A DNA stretch of 64,000 nt from Trebonia sp963734665 (GCA_963734665.1 CAVTIR010000004.1:992001-1056000); one strand, 5' to 3'; shown: positions 8,162-16,479, counted from the stretch's first letter. Numbers and translations are program-made. The notes: generated by a model not told the origin, from the letters alone.

Positions 8162-8920
8162 ATGGGTGAGCGAGACGCGGCCACCGGCCGCGTTGTCATT
8201 GTTATGCCCACGTACAACGAGCGGCAGAACCTGGAGATCATAGCGGGCCGGATCCGCGAGGCGGTCCCGGACGCTGACCTGCTCGTCGTCGACGATAACA
8301 GCCCCGATGGTACCGGGGACCTGGCGGACAAGCTGGCCGAGAAGGATCCGCGCGTGCGGGTCATGCACCGCCTGGAGAAGGCGGGCCTCGGCCGGGCTTA
8401 CGTCGCCGGCTTTACCTGGGCGCTTGAGAGCGGCTACGACCTGATCGTCGAGATGGACGCCGACGGCTCTCACCGCCCGGAGGACCTGCCGAGGCTACTC
8501 GCCACCTCCGGTCAGGCGGACGCGGTCATCGGCTCGCGATACGTGCCGGGCGGCACCGTGGTGAACTGGCCGAAGTCCCGCGAGTTCCTGTCCAAGGGCG
8601 CCAACATCTACAACCGCATCATGCTCGGCGTCCGGGTCAAGGATGCGACAGGCGGCTTCCGCGTCTACCGCGCGGCGACGCTCCGGAAGATCGACCTCAA
8701 CGGCATCGAGTCGGCGGGCTACTGCTTCCAAATCGACATGACCCTCCGCGTGCTCCAGGGAGGCATGCAGATCAGGGAGGTGCCGATCACGTTCGTGGAG
8801 CGCGAGCGGGGTGCCTCGAAGATGTCAAACTCGGTGATCATTGAGGCGTTCACCCGGGTAGCCAGGTGGGGCCTCAACTCCTGGCTCCACGGCCACTCAG
8901 CCGCGAGCGTCAGAAAATAA
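8162..8920 (+). CDS. ppm1: Polyprenol monophosphomannose synthase (GT2)
   Basis: Transfers mannose from GDP-mannose to polyprenyl phosphate at the inner membrane face, giving the donor for extracytoplasmic mannosyltransferases. The 252-residue GT2 protein has the nucleotide-sugar motifs VVDDNSPDGTG and EMDADGSH, the DPMS-typical VIGSRYVPGG and the C-terminal RERGASKMS. There is no N-terminal apolipoprotein N-acyltransferase domain, so it is the stand-alone form. The ATG at 8162 follows GAAGGTGAAG. ppm1 next to rbpA and a GDPD gene is a conserved actinomycete order. The MptB-like protein at 19.8-21.4 kb could use its product. Confidence 0.92.
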   Translation: MGERDAATGRVVIVMPTYNERQNLEIIAGRIREAVPDADLLVVDDNSPDGTGDLADKLAEKDPRVRVMHRLEKAGLGRAYVAGFTWALESGYDLIVEMDADGSHRPEDLPRLLATSGQADAVIGSRYVPGGTVVNWPKSREFLSKGANIYNRIMLGVRVKDATGGFRVYRAATLRKIDLNGIESAGYCFQIDMTLRVLQGGMQIREVPITFVERERGASKMSNSVIIEAFTRVARWGLNSWLHGHSAASVRK

Positions 8921-8934
8921 GTTCAGCATTGCCC

Positions 8935-9545
8935 GCAGGGGGACTCCGCTTCCTGCGGGGGGACGACCCCCCTGCACCCCCGCGTATGGCGGGGGCTTCG
9001 CCCCCCCATTGCCCCCCACGGGAGGACGCGCAAAAACCGCGCGCCCCCCGCGCTGTGGCTGCGGTTAGGGCCTTGTGGTTGCCGTAGGAAGGCGTCGCAG
9101 AACCCGCAACGCCTGCGCTGTGGCTGATGTTAGAGCCTTGGGGTTGTTGTTGGTAGGCAGCGCAGAACCCGCGCTGCCCAGCGCTGTGGCTGAGGTTAGA
9201 GCCTTGGGGTTGCTGTAGGAGGCAGCGCAAGAACGGCGCTGCGTCGATGGGGCTAGGTTCGAGCCTTGTGGTTGCTGTTGGCGGGCAGTGGGAAGACCGC
9301 GTCGCCCCGGCGTTGTGGCTGGGGCTGAAGCCCTCTGTGGTTGCTGTTGGCGGGGAGCGTTAAGAACGCGCCGCACTCGCGCTGTGGCTGAGTTAAGGCC
9401 TTGTGGTTGCGTCAGCAGTGGACGACCGTGCTGCCTTGCGCTGTGGCGCGGGCCAAGGCCTTGTGGTTGCCGCTAAGGCCTTGTGGTGCCGCCAGGACGC
9501 AGCACAAAAGGCCGCTGGGGTGATTCCTGCCGGCTGCTGCCTACG
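8935..9545 (+). repeat. Array of degenerate hairpin repeats downstream of rbpA
   Basis: A G/C-rich palindromic block (8935-9050, including GCGCAAAAACCGCGCGC) is followed by about seven degenerate units of 60-70 bases. Each unit has a tract close to GCTGTGGCTGCGGTTAGAGC then CTTGTGGTTGC, followed by an inverted repeat that differs between units. Clear hairpins are 9090-9114 (AGGCGTCGC/GCAACGCCT), 9156-9178 (GGCAGCGC/GCGCTGCC) and 9222-9242 (GCAGCGC/GCGCTGC). The first two share the loop AGAACCC and the third has a related loop. Later units decay. On the minus strand the array lies just 3' of rbpA, so it may be transcribed as rbpA 3' UTR. No coding potential is seen. Confidence 0.85.
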
Positions 9546-9548
9546 GTG

Positions 9549-9929
9549 CTAGGCGCTGCGGCGGTTGGTGACGTCGGCAATCGCGCGGGCCTCCATGGCC
9601 CGGCGCTGCTTTACGACCTCAAGCCGCTCCGCGAGCACTGCCTCAAGGTCCTCGACGGTCCGCCGCTCCATCAGCATGTCCCAGTGACTGCGCGGCGGCT
9701 TGACCTTCTTCGGGGACGGCGACTCGCCCGTGCTTGCCGTCGCCATCGCGCCGCAGACACGGCACTCCCACAAGGGGGGGAGTTCCGCCTCAGCGGCGAA
9801 AGGCACGCTAAAGTGGTGACCGTTGGGGCAGTCAAACGGGACATCATGCCGTGGGGCCAGGTCGGTGTTCCGGTCGTTTTCATAGCTCGTGGCGCCGAGC
9901 CGGGTTCCGCGAAGTGCGCGTTCGGCCAT
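9549..9929 (-). CDS. rbpA: RNA polymerase-binding protein RbpA
   Basis: RbpA binds the principal sigma factor and RNA polymerase and stabilises the open complex in actinobacteria. The 126-residue sequence is unmistakable: MAERALRGTRLGATSYENDR at the N-terminus, FDCPNGH and WECRVCG zinc-knuckle cysteines, then SHWDMLMERR and EDLEAVLAERLEVV, the sigma-interacting region. The ATG at 9929 follows GGGAGGCAG. An in-frame ATG at 10013 adds residues unrelated to the family. The C-terminal 14 residues (RRAMEARAIADVTN) are somewhat longer than in streptomycete versions. The gene is embedded between two repeat arrays. Confidence 0.97.
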   Translation of the reverse strand: MAERALRGTRLGATSYENDRNTDLAPRHDVPFDCPNGHHFSVPFAAEAELPPLWECRVCGAMATASTGESPSPKKVKPPRSHWDMLMERRTVEDLEAVLAERLEVVKQRRAMEARAIADVTNRRSA

Positions 9930-10039
9930 TACTTGCTGCCTCCCAGGCGGTTGGCGATCTCTATCGGCAACACTGGATACCCGGACAAGATTCCCGTCAC
10001 GCGGTAACTCCAACCACGTTGCAGCATTATTTCAGTGTT

Positions 10040-10475
10040 CACTCTGCTCCCCGCCGGGGGGGGGCTCCGCTTCCTGCGGGGGGACGACCCCCCTGCGCTC
10101 TGCTCCTCGCGGGGGGACGACCCCTCTGCGCCCCCCGCGTATGTGTGGCGGGGGCTTCGCCCCCCATCGCCCCCCCCACGGGAGGACGCGCAAAAACCGC
10201 GCGCCCCCCCGCGCTGTGGCTGCGGTTAGAGCCTTGTGGTTGCCGTAGGAAGGCGTCGCAGAACCCGCGACGCCTGCGCTGTGGTGCTGTTAGAGCCTGT
10301 GGTTGCCGTTGACGGGCAGTGCAGAACTCCCGCTGGTGTTGGCAGGCTGCGTAGAACCTGTGCTGCCTCGCGCTGTGGCTGGGGTTAAGGCTCTGTGATG
10401 GCCGTAGGAAGGCGTCGCAGAACCCGCGACGCCTTGTGCTGTGGCTGGGGTTAAGGCCTTGTTGTCCTTGTAGGA
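10040..10475 (+). repeat. Second array of degenerate hairpin repeats, upstream of rbpA
   Basis: Same family and orientation as 8935-9545. The G/C block is extended (10050-10210, with internal duplication of GGGGGGACGACCCC). Units follow with the conserved tract at about 10211-10243, 10277, 10371 and 10437. Perfect hairpins are 10251-10275 and 10410-10434 (both AGGCGTCGC, loop AGAACCC, GCGACGCCT). The units between them are degenerate. On the minus strand it occupies the space between the GDPD gene and rbpA. Confidence 0.85.
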
Positions 10476-10504
10476 AGAGGGCGTCCGAAGGGCGGACGCC
10501 CTCT
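10476..10504 (-). terminator. 12-bp perfect hairpin downstream of the GDPD gene
   Basis: Arms 10476-10487 and 10493-10504 (AGAGGGCGTCCG and its exact complement) enclose a 5-base loop. It lies 50 bases past the stop of the leftward GDPD gene and is the last member of the repeat array, suggesting that array hairpins double as terminators. No U-tract follows, as is usual in actinomycetes. Confidence 0.6.
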
Positions 10505-10554
10505 GTGCTGTGGCTGCGGTTAGCGGGGGCAGGTGGTTCCCGTTAGAAGGTGCG

Positions 10555-11322
10555 CTAGGCGGCGACCCTCGGGTGCCACTGGCCGCGCTCGGCGAGGATG
10601 TCCCTTAGCAGCACGACATCGTCGGTCATCACGCCGTCGGCCCCCAGGTCGAGGGCCCACTCGATCTCCGTCCGAGTATTCAGCGTCCACACGTGGACGT
10701 CGAGGCCGACCTCATGGGCGCGCCTGATGAACTCCCGCGTCGCGATCTGCCGGGGCACTTGGGCGCACTGTGCGCCGGACGCGGCCAGGCGGCGGGCCAT
10801 TGCCTTGCCGGGCGGCCCCAGGAACCGCATGGCCGCGATGGCCGCTGGGGTCACCGCGAGGCAGATCGGCCGGTCCAGGGAGCGCTGCGCGGCAAGCAAG
10901 CGGGCGCCGGAGAACGACGTCACGCAGACCCGGTCCCAGGCGGCCGTGCGCTTGAGCGCGCTCGCGAGGGGCCCGATCGTGCCCTCGTCCTTCAGGTCGA
11001 TGTTGAACCGCAGGTCGGGGAACGTGCCGATCAGGTCCTCAAGCAGCGGAATCTCCTCCGTGCCATGGACCCGCGCGGCCGAGACTTCCTTCCAGGTGAG
11101 CTTGCTCACCTGCCCGGTCCGGTCGGTGACCCGGTCGAGTTCCGCGTCGTGAAAGGCGATCAGCTTCCCGTCGGAGGTTGAGCGCGTGTCGGTCTCCAGG
11201 TAGGCGTAGCCGAGTTGCACGGCATATTCGAAGGCGCGCCAGGAGTTCTCCGGCTGGTGCCCGGCCCCACCGCGGTGGGCAAAGGCGAGCGGCCTGGGGT
11301 GGTCCAGGTAGTCAACTGCCAC
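10555..11322 (-). CDS. Glycerophosphodiester phosphodiesterase
   Basis: Hydrolyses glycerophosphodiesters to glycerol 3-phosphate and an alcohol. This 255-residue TIM-barrel protein has the N-terminal HRGGAGHQPENSWRAF motif with the two catalytic-site histidines (second in AFHDAELDRVTDRTG), the metal ligand Glu in YLETDTRST, and the C-terminal VHVWTLNTRTEIEWALDLGADGVMTDD. No signal peptide is visible, so it is probably cytoplasmic. It lies upstream of rbpA on the same strand, as in other actinomycetes, separated by the repeat array. Confidence 0.9.
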   Translation of the reverse strand: MAVDYLDHPRPLAFAHRGGAGHQPENSWRAFEYAVQLGYAYLETDTRSTSDGKLIAFHDAELDRVTDRTGQVSKLTWKEVSAARVHGTEEIPLLEDLIGTFPDLRFNIDLKDEGTIGPLASALKRTAAWDRVCVTSFSGARLLAAQRSLDRPICLAVTPAAIAAMRFLGPPGKAMARRLAASGAQCAQVPRQIATREFIRRAHEVGLDVHVWTLNTRTEIEWALDLGADGVMTDDVVLLRDILAERGQWHPRVAA

Positions 11323-11431
11323 GCCACCGATTCTCCCCGCTGACCAGGCACTTCCGGTAAACGCCGGTGATCGGCCACCTGACGCGGAGAAAAAGAGAAG
11401 ATCGTCGATGCCGTTCGGCGGATCTGCAGCT

Positions 11432-11560
11432 TATAACAGCAAGAAGCGGCGACCGCTGCGGACGCCTGTGAAGATAGTGGATACCTGCACACCCTGGAGC
11501 GTGCATTTCTATCCACCATCCTTGCGACGCAGGACGATCGTTAGATAACAGCAAGAAGCG
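11432..11560 (+). repeat. GATAAC-family repeat unit: two heads flanking a hairpin
   Basis: Heads at 11433 (ATAACAGCAAGAAGCG, first G replaced by T) and 11544 (GATAACAGCAAGAAGCG) are 112 bases apart. Between them 11473-11520 forms a hairpin whose outer arms GATAGTGGATA and TATCCACCATC match those of the units at 54.9 kb, with an inner TGCAC/GTGCA pairing. The second head is 8 bases beyond the stop of the leftward TrmH-family gene. Confidence 0.8.
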
Positions 11561-11568
11561 CGGAGCGC

Positions 11569-12147
11569 CTAGCCGGCCGGCGAGGTCCATTCGCGGCGGC
11601 GGGCCTCGGCGAGGGCGATCGCGGTGGCGACCGCGACGTTCAGCGAGCCAACCCGGCCGACCTGGGGGATGTAGGCCGCCGACGAGACCGCGGCGAGCAG
11701 GGCGGGGGAGCAGCCGTGGTCCTCATTGCCGATCGCCAGGCAGACGTCGCCGTCAAGAGGCGCGTCGAACAGCGGCACCGCGCCCGACGCGAGCTCGACC
11801 GCCACCACACGGAATCCGTCCTCCGCTGCGGCCTTGGCCGCCGCGGCCGGGGACGGCTCGCGGTACGCCGCCAGGAACCGGTCGGTTCCCAGGGCGGTCT
11901 TGCCCACCGCGGGCAGGTCTAGGTCAGGCGTGTTGCCGCACAGCCAGACGGACTCCACACCGAACGCGGCGGCAGTCCGCACGATCGAGCCCACGTTGAA
12001 CGGCTGGCTGACCGAGTCGAGCAGCAGCGCGAGCCGCCCCTCGGTGCGCCGTCGCCACTCCCGGTTGAGCCGCTTCACATCGGTCGGTCGCAGCTGCCGG
12101 GGCGTGCCGCCAACCGGGCCAGCCCCGCTATCGGTGTCATTGACCAT
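11569..12147 (-). CDS. TrmH/SpoU-family RNA 2'-O-methyltransferase
   Basis: SPOUT methyltransferase of 192 residues. The three family motifs are present: SQPFNVGSIVRTAAAFGVE (motif 1), CLAIGNEDHGCSPAL (motif 2) and IPQVGRVGSLNVAVATAIAL (motif 3, the trefoil knot binding SAM). The family methylates ribose in tRNA or rRNA; target position is not assignable. The ATG at 12147 (MVNDTDSG) has GGGAG upstream and overlaps the previous gene by 11 bases. The in-frame ATG at 12177 is less likely. It is the last gene of a four-gene leftward run. Confidence 0.88.
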   Translation of the reverse strand: MVNDTDSGAGPVGGTPRQLRPTDVKRLNREWRRRTEGRLALLLDSVSQPFNVGSIVRTAAAFGVESVWLCGNTPDLDLPAVGKTALGTDRFLAAYREPSPAAAAKAAAEDGFRVVAVELASGAVPLFDAPLDGDVCLAIGNEDHGCSPALLAAVSSAAYIPQVGRVGSLNVAVATAIALAEARRREWTSPAG

Positions 12148-12781
12148 CGGGAGTCTCCCCCATTCGTTCGGGATCACCGGGGGCGGTCACCCGCAGCAGG
12201 CGGTAACCGCTACGCGCGGCCAGTCGCGTCACCGACCATCCTTCCTCGTTTTCCAGCCAGGCGTGCAGCGAGTCCGCGCCGAGGTTGCGGCCCATCACCA
12301 GGGTGGCGGCGGCCTCCGGGGCCAGGCGGGCGAGCCAGTCGCGCAGCAGGGCGTGCAGCGGTGCCTTGCCGATGCGGACGGGCGGGTTGGACCAGATGCC
12401 GGCGAGCCGGGACGGGAGCTCGACCGCATCCGGCGTCACGCAGCGGACGTTGGACAGCCCCGCACTCGCTGCGTTCGCCGCGCACAGGGCGAGGGCCCGC
12501 TCGTTGACGTCGACCGCCCAGACCGTAGCGCCAGGTGCGCGCGCCGCAAGCACGCACGCGATCGGGCCATAGCCACAGCCCAGGTCGAGGATGTCCCCCG
12601 AGGCGGGCGGGAAAGGCGCGGACTCAAGCAGCAACCGGGTCCCAGGGTCGAGGCGCCCGGGGGAGAAGACCCCTGAGTCGGTCGCGAGCTCCAGGTACAG
12701 GTCAGGCAGCACCACCCGGATCAGGCCCGGACGGTGCGCGGCCGACGGCTGCGCGGTGAAGTAATGGTGGGAGCTGGTCAC
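12137..12781 (-). CDS. RsmC-like class I methyltransferase
   Basis: The 214-residue protein is of the small-domain RsmC/RlmG type that methylates guanine N2 in rRNA. The N-terminus HHYFTAQPSAAHRPGLIRVV and VFSPGRLDPGTRLLLE are typical, followed by motif I (ILDLGCGYGPIACVLA), D in AVDVNERAL and the amino-methyltransferase NPP motif in IWSNPPVRIGK. GTG at 12781 overlaps the DUF3817 stop by four bases (GTGA), which fixes the start. A long open frame extends upstream but only as a shadow of the DUF3817 gene. Confidence 0.88.
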   Translation of the reverse strand: MTSSHHYFTAQPSAAHRPGLIRVVLPDLYLELATDSGVFSPGRLDPGTRLLLESAPFPPASGDILDLGCGYGPIACVLAARAPGATVWAVDVNERALALCAANAASAGLSNVRCVTPDAVELPSRLAGIWSNPPVRIGKAPLHALLRDWLARLAPEAAATLVMGRNLGADSLHAWLENEEGWSVTRLAARSGYRLLRVTAPGDPERMGETPDGQ

Positions 12782-13122
12782 CGGGCCACGGGCTGCTGTT
12801 TCGACGGAGCGGACTCGGCCGCGAGCGCGGGAGCGATGTAGGTCCGCATCATCCACCGCTCGACGAAGAACGTCATGATCGGGACCGTGCCCGCTAGCAG
12901 CAGCAGGATCGTCGGCCCCATCTTCATCTTCAGCTTCTGCGCGAGCATGTACGCGAAGATGACGTAGATGATGTACAGCACGCCGTGCACCGTGCCGATG
13001 TCGTTGACGACGAAGGTGTTGTGCGCGACGACCTGCAGCGGGATACCGGCGAAACACACCACGATGATCAGGACGCCGGTGATGTAGGCCATCACTCGGT
13101 AACGCAGAGCGGCCGTGCGCAT
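12778..13122 (-). CDS. DUF3817 integral membrane protein
   Basis: This 114-residue protein has three hydrophobic helices (about 11-33, 43-63 and 69-88). The sequence AGIPLQVVAHN..GTVHGVLYIIYVIFAY is characteristic of DUF3817, small actinobacterial membrane proteins of unknown role. AGGAAGG precedes the ATG. It is coupled to the downstream methyltransferase and lies 25 bases after the 200-residue membrane protein gene. Confidence 0.88.
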   Translation of the reverse strand: MRTAALRYRVMAYITGVLIIVVCFAGIPLQVVAHNTFVVNDIGTVHGVLYIIYVIFAYMLAQKLKMKMGPTILLLLAGTVPIMTFFVERWMMRTYIAPALAAESAPSKQQPVAR

Positions 13123-13147
13123 CGTAGGGTAACCTTCCTGTCTGCTC

Positions 13148-13750
13148 TTAGGAGTTAATGGCCCGCAGCCACTTGTTGTGGCCCTTGACCTCGGCGTTCA
13201 GTTTCGCGAGGTAGGCGTTGTAGCTGGCGAGCTCGGGGTCCTCCTCCACGTTGCCCGGATGCTCTAGCCGCCGGATGTCGACGCCCTCGGGTAGCGAGCC
13301 CGCAGGCAGCATCGCGCCCTTGGGCAGCGTCCCCATCGACTTGGCCAGCGCCGCGGCGGCGACCAGGTCGGCCTCGGTGACACCTCCGCGTCGCAGGTGG
13401 AACTCGTCCCTGATAGTTCTGGCCCAGAACACGAGCCCGAACACGGCGAACAGCGGCCACTCGAACGTGTACGCCCAGCTGAGCCCGTTGCCGCCCAGCG
13501 CCCGGTGGAACTGCCAGTCGCCGAGCCACAGGCATCCCCAGAACGCCAAGGCGACAAAGAGGTGCCAGCCCAGCCAGTGCGGCTCGAAGAGGAACCGCCA
13601 TACCGGGCCTGAGGGTCCCTGGGGGGCGTCGTCCGTTTCGGACGTGTCCAGCTCGGACAGGTCAGACCCCGATGCCTTGGGCACGACCTGACCCGTTACG
13701 TAAGGCACGTCCTCGACCTCAGCGGAGGGCGTGGAATCGGGGATTTCCAT
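13148..13750 (-). CDS. Conserved actinobacterial membrane protein, SURF1-like membrane hairpin
   Basis: The 200-residue protein has an acidic disordered N-terminus (1-50), two membrane helices (about 62-80 and 95-112, GWHLFVALAFWGCLWLGDWQ and WPLFAVFGLVFWA) and a charged helical C-terminal domain ending HNKWLRAINS. The first helix with its WLGDWQFHR tail recalls the SURF1 N-terminus, but the rest does not, so function is open. It heads the leftward run with DUF3817 and two RNA methyltransferase-like genes, and is divergent from the PRPP synthetase paralogue. Confidence 0.7.
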   Translation of the reverse strand: MEIPDSTPSAEVEDVPYVTGQVVPKASGSDLSELDTSETDDAPQGPSGPVWRFLFEPHWLGWHLFVALAFWGCLWLGDWQFHRALGGNGLSWAYTFEWPLFAVFGLVFWARTIRDEFHLRRGGVTEADLVAAAALAKSMGTLPKGAMLPAGSLPEGVDIRRLEHPGNVEEDPELASYNAYLAKLNAEVKGHNKWLRAINS

Positions 13751-13917
13751 GCCATCGAGGGTATCGCGCCCGGCGAGGGGGCTGATCGCCGCGTCTAGGG
13801 ATGTGTCATCGTGGTCTCATCCGGACCGAGCCTTTTTTATCCTGGTGCTGACGGCACGTATGATCCACCAGGCAAGGGCAGGATGAAAAGGTTCGCTGAG
13901 GAGAACGGGAAGAACGG

Positions 13918-14856
13918 TTGAACGCGGAGATTGTCATCTTCGGCGGGAACGCCCACCCGGAGCTGGCCGACGAGATCTGCTCGCATCTGAGAGTGCCGCG
14001 CAGCCCGGTGGTCACGACCCGTTTCGCCAACGACTGCCTTCAGGTGCAGCTCCAGGCGAACTGCCGGGAGCGCGATGTGTACCTGATCCAGCCCCTGGTG
14101 CCGCCGGTGCAGGAGAACCTGGTCGAGCTGCTGCTGATGGCCGACGCCGCGCGCGGGGCCTCCGCCGCGCGGGTCACCGCGGTCATGTCGCACTACGCCT
14201 ACGCGCGCTCGGATAAGAAGGACGCGCCGCGCATCTCGATCGGCGGCCGCCTCGTCGCCGACCTGCTCGTCACCGCGGGCGTGAACCGGGTGCTGACGCT
14301 CACCCTGCACTCGCAGGAGGTGCACGGCTTCTTCTCGGTCCCTGTGGACCACCTGCACGCGCTGCGCGAGCTCGCCGCGCACTTCAGGCAGCGTGACCTG
14401 TCGCGGACCGTCGTGCTGTCACCCGACCTCGGCTACGCCAAGTCGGCCGCCGCGTTCGCCAGGCGCCTCGGGGTGCCTGTCGCCGCCGGCGCGAAGGAGC
14501 GGTTCAGTGACTCGAAGGTGTCCATCTCCGCGATCATCGGCGACGTGGCCGACCGGGACGTGATCATCCTCGACGACGAGATCGCGCGCGGCACGACGGT
14601 CATCGAGCTCCTTTCCGTGCTGCGCCGCCAGGAGCCGCGGTCGATCAGCATCGCCTGCACGCATGGCCTCTTCGCTGACGGCGCCCTCGAGAAGCTCGCC
14701 GCCGCCGAGGACGTGACCGAGATCGTCTCCACGAACTCGGTCCCCGTTCTCTTTAGGCACCCCAAGCTCACGGTCCTCTCCGTAGCCCCCGCCCTGGCCG
14801 AGGCCATCCGCCGCACCCACGACGGCGAGTCGGTCAGCGTCCTGTTCGCGCAGTAA
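13918..14856 (+). CDS. Ribose-phosphate pyrophosphokinase paralogue
   Basis: PRPP synthetases make phosphoribosyl pyrophosphate from ribose 5-phosphate and ATP. This 312-residue protein has the family fold: AEIVIFGGNAHPELADEI, YAYARSDKK (ATP flexible loop, usually YARQDRK), LHSQEVHGFF (usually DLHAxQIQGFF) and the PRPP loop VIILDDEIARGTTV at about 215-228. Departures in the ATP loop and in the residue before LH suggest a secondary paralogue, not the housekeeping enzyme. TTG at 13918 is the only start fitting the conserved N-terminus, with AGGAGAACGGGAAG upstream. Monocistronic, with a hairpin after the stop. Confidence 0.8.
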   Translation: MNAEIVIFGGNAHPELADEICSHLRVPRSPVVTTRFANDCLQVQLQANCRERDVYLIQPLVPPVQENLVELLLMADAARGASAARVTAVMSHYAYARSDKKDAPRISIGGRLVADLLVTAGVNRVLTLTLHSQEVHGFFSVPVDHLHALRELAAHFRQRDLSRTVVLSPDLGYAKSAAAFARRLGVPVAAGAKERFSDSKVSISAIIGDVADRDVIILDDEIARGTTVIELLSVLRRQEPRSISIACTHGLFADGALEKLAAAEDVTEIVSTNSVPVLFRHPKLTVLSVAPALAEAIRRTHDGESVSVLFAQ

Positions 14857-14890
14857 TTCAGGATTCATCCAGAACGGATGCGGCTGACTC

Positions 14891-14918
14891 CCCGCCGTCC
14901 ATTCCCCCGGACGGCGGG
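14891..14918 (+). terminator. Hairpin after the PRPP synthetase gene
   Basis: Perfect 10-bp arms CCCGCCGTCC and GGACGGCGGG with an 8-base loop lie 35 bases past the stop. No T-tract follows. Confidence 0.6.
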
Positions 14919-14938
14919 CCCGTCGGCGACCCGGGCAG

Positions 14939-14968
14939 CCTTATCTGGATTCGTTGGTCCGGATAAGG
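14939..14968. promoter_or_regulatory. Inverted repeat upstream of a cupin gene, possible operator
   Basis: CCTTATCTGGA and TCCGGATAAGG pair over 11 positions with one wobble, separated by 8 bases, ending 37 bases before the cupin ATG. Its position and AT-richer arms suit an operator. It could also be a second terminator hairpin. Confidence 0.45.
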
Positions 14969-15005
14969 TTCAGGGAAGGGACAGCGAGGAGTTAAGGGGG
15001 TTCCG

Positions 15006-15440
15006 ATGAGCGACGATCACTGGCACCGGCCGCTGTTCCAGATCCGGACGGGAGAGCTGACCGGCGACACGAGCCAGACGTCCGGCATGACCCGCCGGGA
15101 GGCGATCTCTGGCAAGAGCGTGGGCGCGGAGAAGCTGTGGATGGGCCAGACTCACGTCGCCGCGGGCGCCAAGTCGGGCGACCACCACCACGGCGAAGCC
15201 GAGACCGCTATCTACGTGGTGTCCGGAACCCCGGCGTTTGTCTTCGCCGACGGTGACAAGGAGGTCCGCCTGGAAACCGAGCCGGGCGACTACATCTTCG
15301 TCCCCCCGTACGTCCCGCACCGCGAGGAGAACCCCGGCAAGGATGAGGCTGTCGTGGTGATCGCGCGCAGCAGCCAGGAGGCCATCGTGGTCAACCTCGA
15401 GAGCCTCTGGCCGTCGGAGCCGCCAGGGCCGTCAGCCTGA
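15006..15440 (+). CDS. Cupin-domain protein
   Basis: The 144-residue single cupin has the first motif HHHGEAETAIYVVSG (H-x-H, Glu) and the second motif GDYIFVPPYVPHREENP (His). The N-terminus contains TSGMTRREAISGKSVGAEKLWMG, seen in a widespread actinobacterial cupin group of unknown substrate. ATG at 15006 follows AGGAGTTAAGGGGG. It stands alone before the MOSC gene, with 115 bases between. Confidence 0.8.
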   Translation: MSDDHWHRPLFQIRTGELTGDTSQTSGMTRREAISGKSVGAEKLWMGQTHVAAGAKSGDHHHGEAETAIYVVSGTPAFVFADGDKEVRLETEPGDYIFVPPYVPHREENPGKDEAVVVIARSSQEAIVVNLESLWPSEPPGPSA

Positions 15441-15555
15441 TTGGCGACTCCATGGCGAGCCAGTGCGGCGACCCGGCCGTGCCGGGTGTTGTAGGAACTT
15501 AGAGCGAACGGTAACCCGTTAGGCCGCGTGGCCCGAGGGATGTCAGTATTGGTGC

Positions 15556-16380
15556 ATGTCATTTCGGCTCACCGAAATCTGGCGTTACCCGGTCAAATCA
15601 TGTCGTGGCGAGCAGCTCACCGAGGCCGTTGTCGAACCCTGGGGGCTGGCCGGGGACCGCCGGTGGATGATCGTGGACGGTGCTGGGGACCAGGTGACGG
15701 CGCGCGAATACCCGCTCCTGGTCCTCGTCACGCCCCGGGTGGAGAGCGGCAAGATCACCCTCGCCAGTCCCGGGCTCCCTGAGGTGACCGTCCCGGTGCC
15801 GTCCGGCACAGACCTCGTTCCGGTGAACGTGTGGGGGAGCGATCTGGTCGCTAGCCCGGCTGACGACGAGGCGTCCGTCTGGCTGACCGGCATCATCGGC
15901 GAGCCGGTCCGCTTGGTATACCTGGACGACCCGACGCGCCGGCCCACCAACCCCGAGTACAGCCTGGACAGCGACCGGGTGTCGTTCGCCGACGGGTACC
16001 CGCTGCTGCTGACGACTGAGGAGTCCCTCGACGCGGTGAACGGCTGGATCGCCGAAGGCCTCAGGGCGGCCGAGGGCCCCATCCCCATGCGCCGGTTCCG
16101 CCCGAGCGTCGTGGTGTCAGGCGCTCCGGCCTGGGCGGAAGACGGCTGGCGGCGGCTGCGCATCGGCCCGGTGACCTTCCGCGTCGCCAAGTGCTGCGAC
16201 CGCTGCGTGTTCACGACGATCGACCCCGACACGGCGGCGAAGGGCCACGAGCCCCTCTTCGTCCTGGCCCGCCACCGCCACTGGGACGGAAAAATCTGGT
16301 TCGGCGTCAACCTCATCCCTGACAGCCCAGCCCCCGACGCACCTATCCGCCCCGGCGACCCGGTAGAGATCCTTGAATAA
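15556..16380 (+). CDS. MOSC domain-containing protein (mARC/YcbX-like)
   Basis: This 274-residue protein has the MOSC N-terminal beta-barrel (EIWRYPVKSCRGE..WGLAGDRRWMIVD) and a MOSC domain with the single conserved cysteine region RVAKCCDRCVFTTIDPDT. Eukaryotic mARC and E. coli YcbX of this architecture bind molybdenum cofactor and reduce N-hydroxylated compounds; the same role here is inferred. A C-terminal ferredoxin domain, present in YcbX, is lacking. Convergent with the oligopeptidase gene. Confidence 0.85.
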   Translation: MSFRLTEIWRYPVKSCRGEQLTEAVVEPWGLAGDRRWMIVDGAGDQVTAREYPLLVLVTPRVESGKITLASPGLPEVTVPVPSGTDLVPVNVWGSDLVASPADDEASVWLTGIIGEPVRLVYLDDPTRRPTNPEYSLDSDRVSFADGYPLLLTTEESLDAVNGWIAEGLRAAEGPIPMRRFRPSVVVSGAPAWAEDGWRRLRIGPVTFRVAKCCDRCVFTTIDPDTAAKGHEPLFVLARHRHWDGKIWFGVNLIPDSPAPDAPIRPGDPVEILE

Positions 16381-16479
16381 GCTTCCCCTGAGCCGGTATC
16401 GAGGCTTTCACGGTTATGCGGACGGGTGCCAGGACTGAGCGTCGTCCCCGGACCGTCTGTCATCGCCGGCCGGCGTGCC

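Noticed and set aside
9255..9275. GGTTCGAGCC resembling a tRNA T-arm
   Set aside because: It is a variant of the conserved tract GGTTAGAGCC of the repeat array, with no tRNA structure nearby.
12782..13057. N-terminal extension of the RsmC-like frame
   Set aside because: It is a shadow of the DUF3817 gene; the GTG at 12781 with the GTGA overlap and family alignment sets the start.
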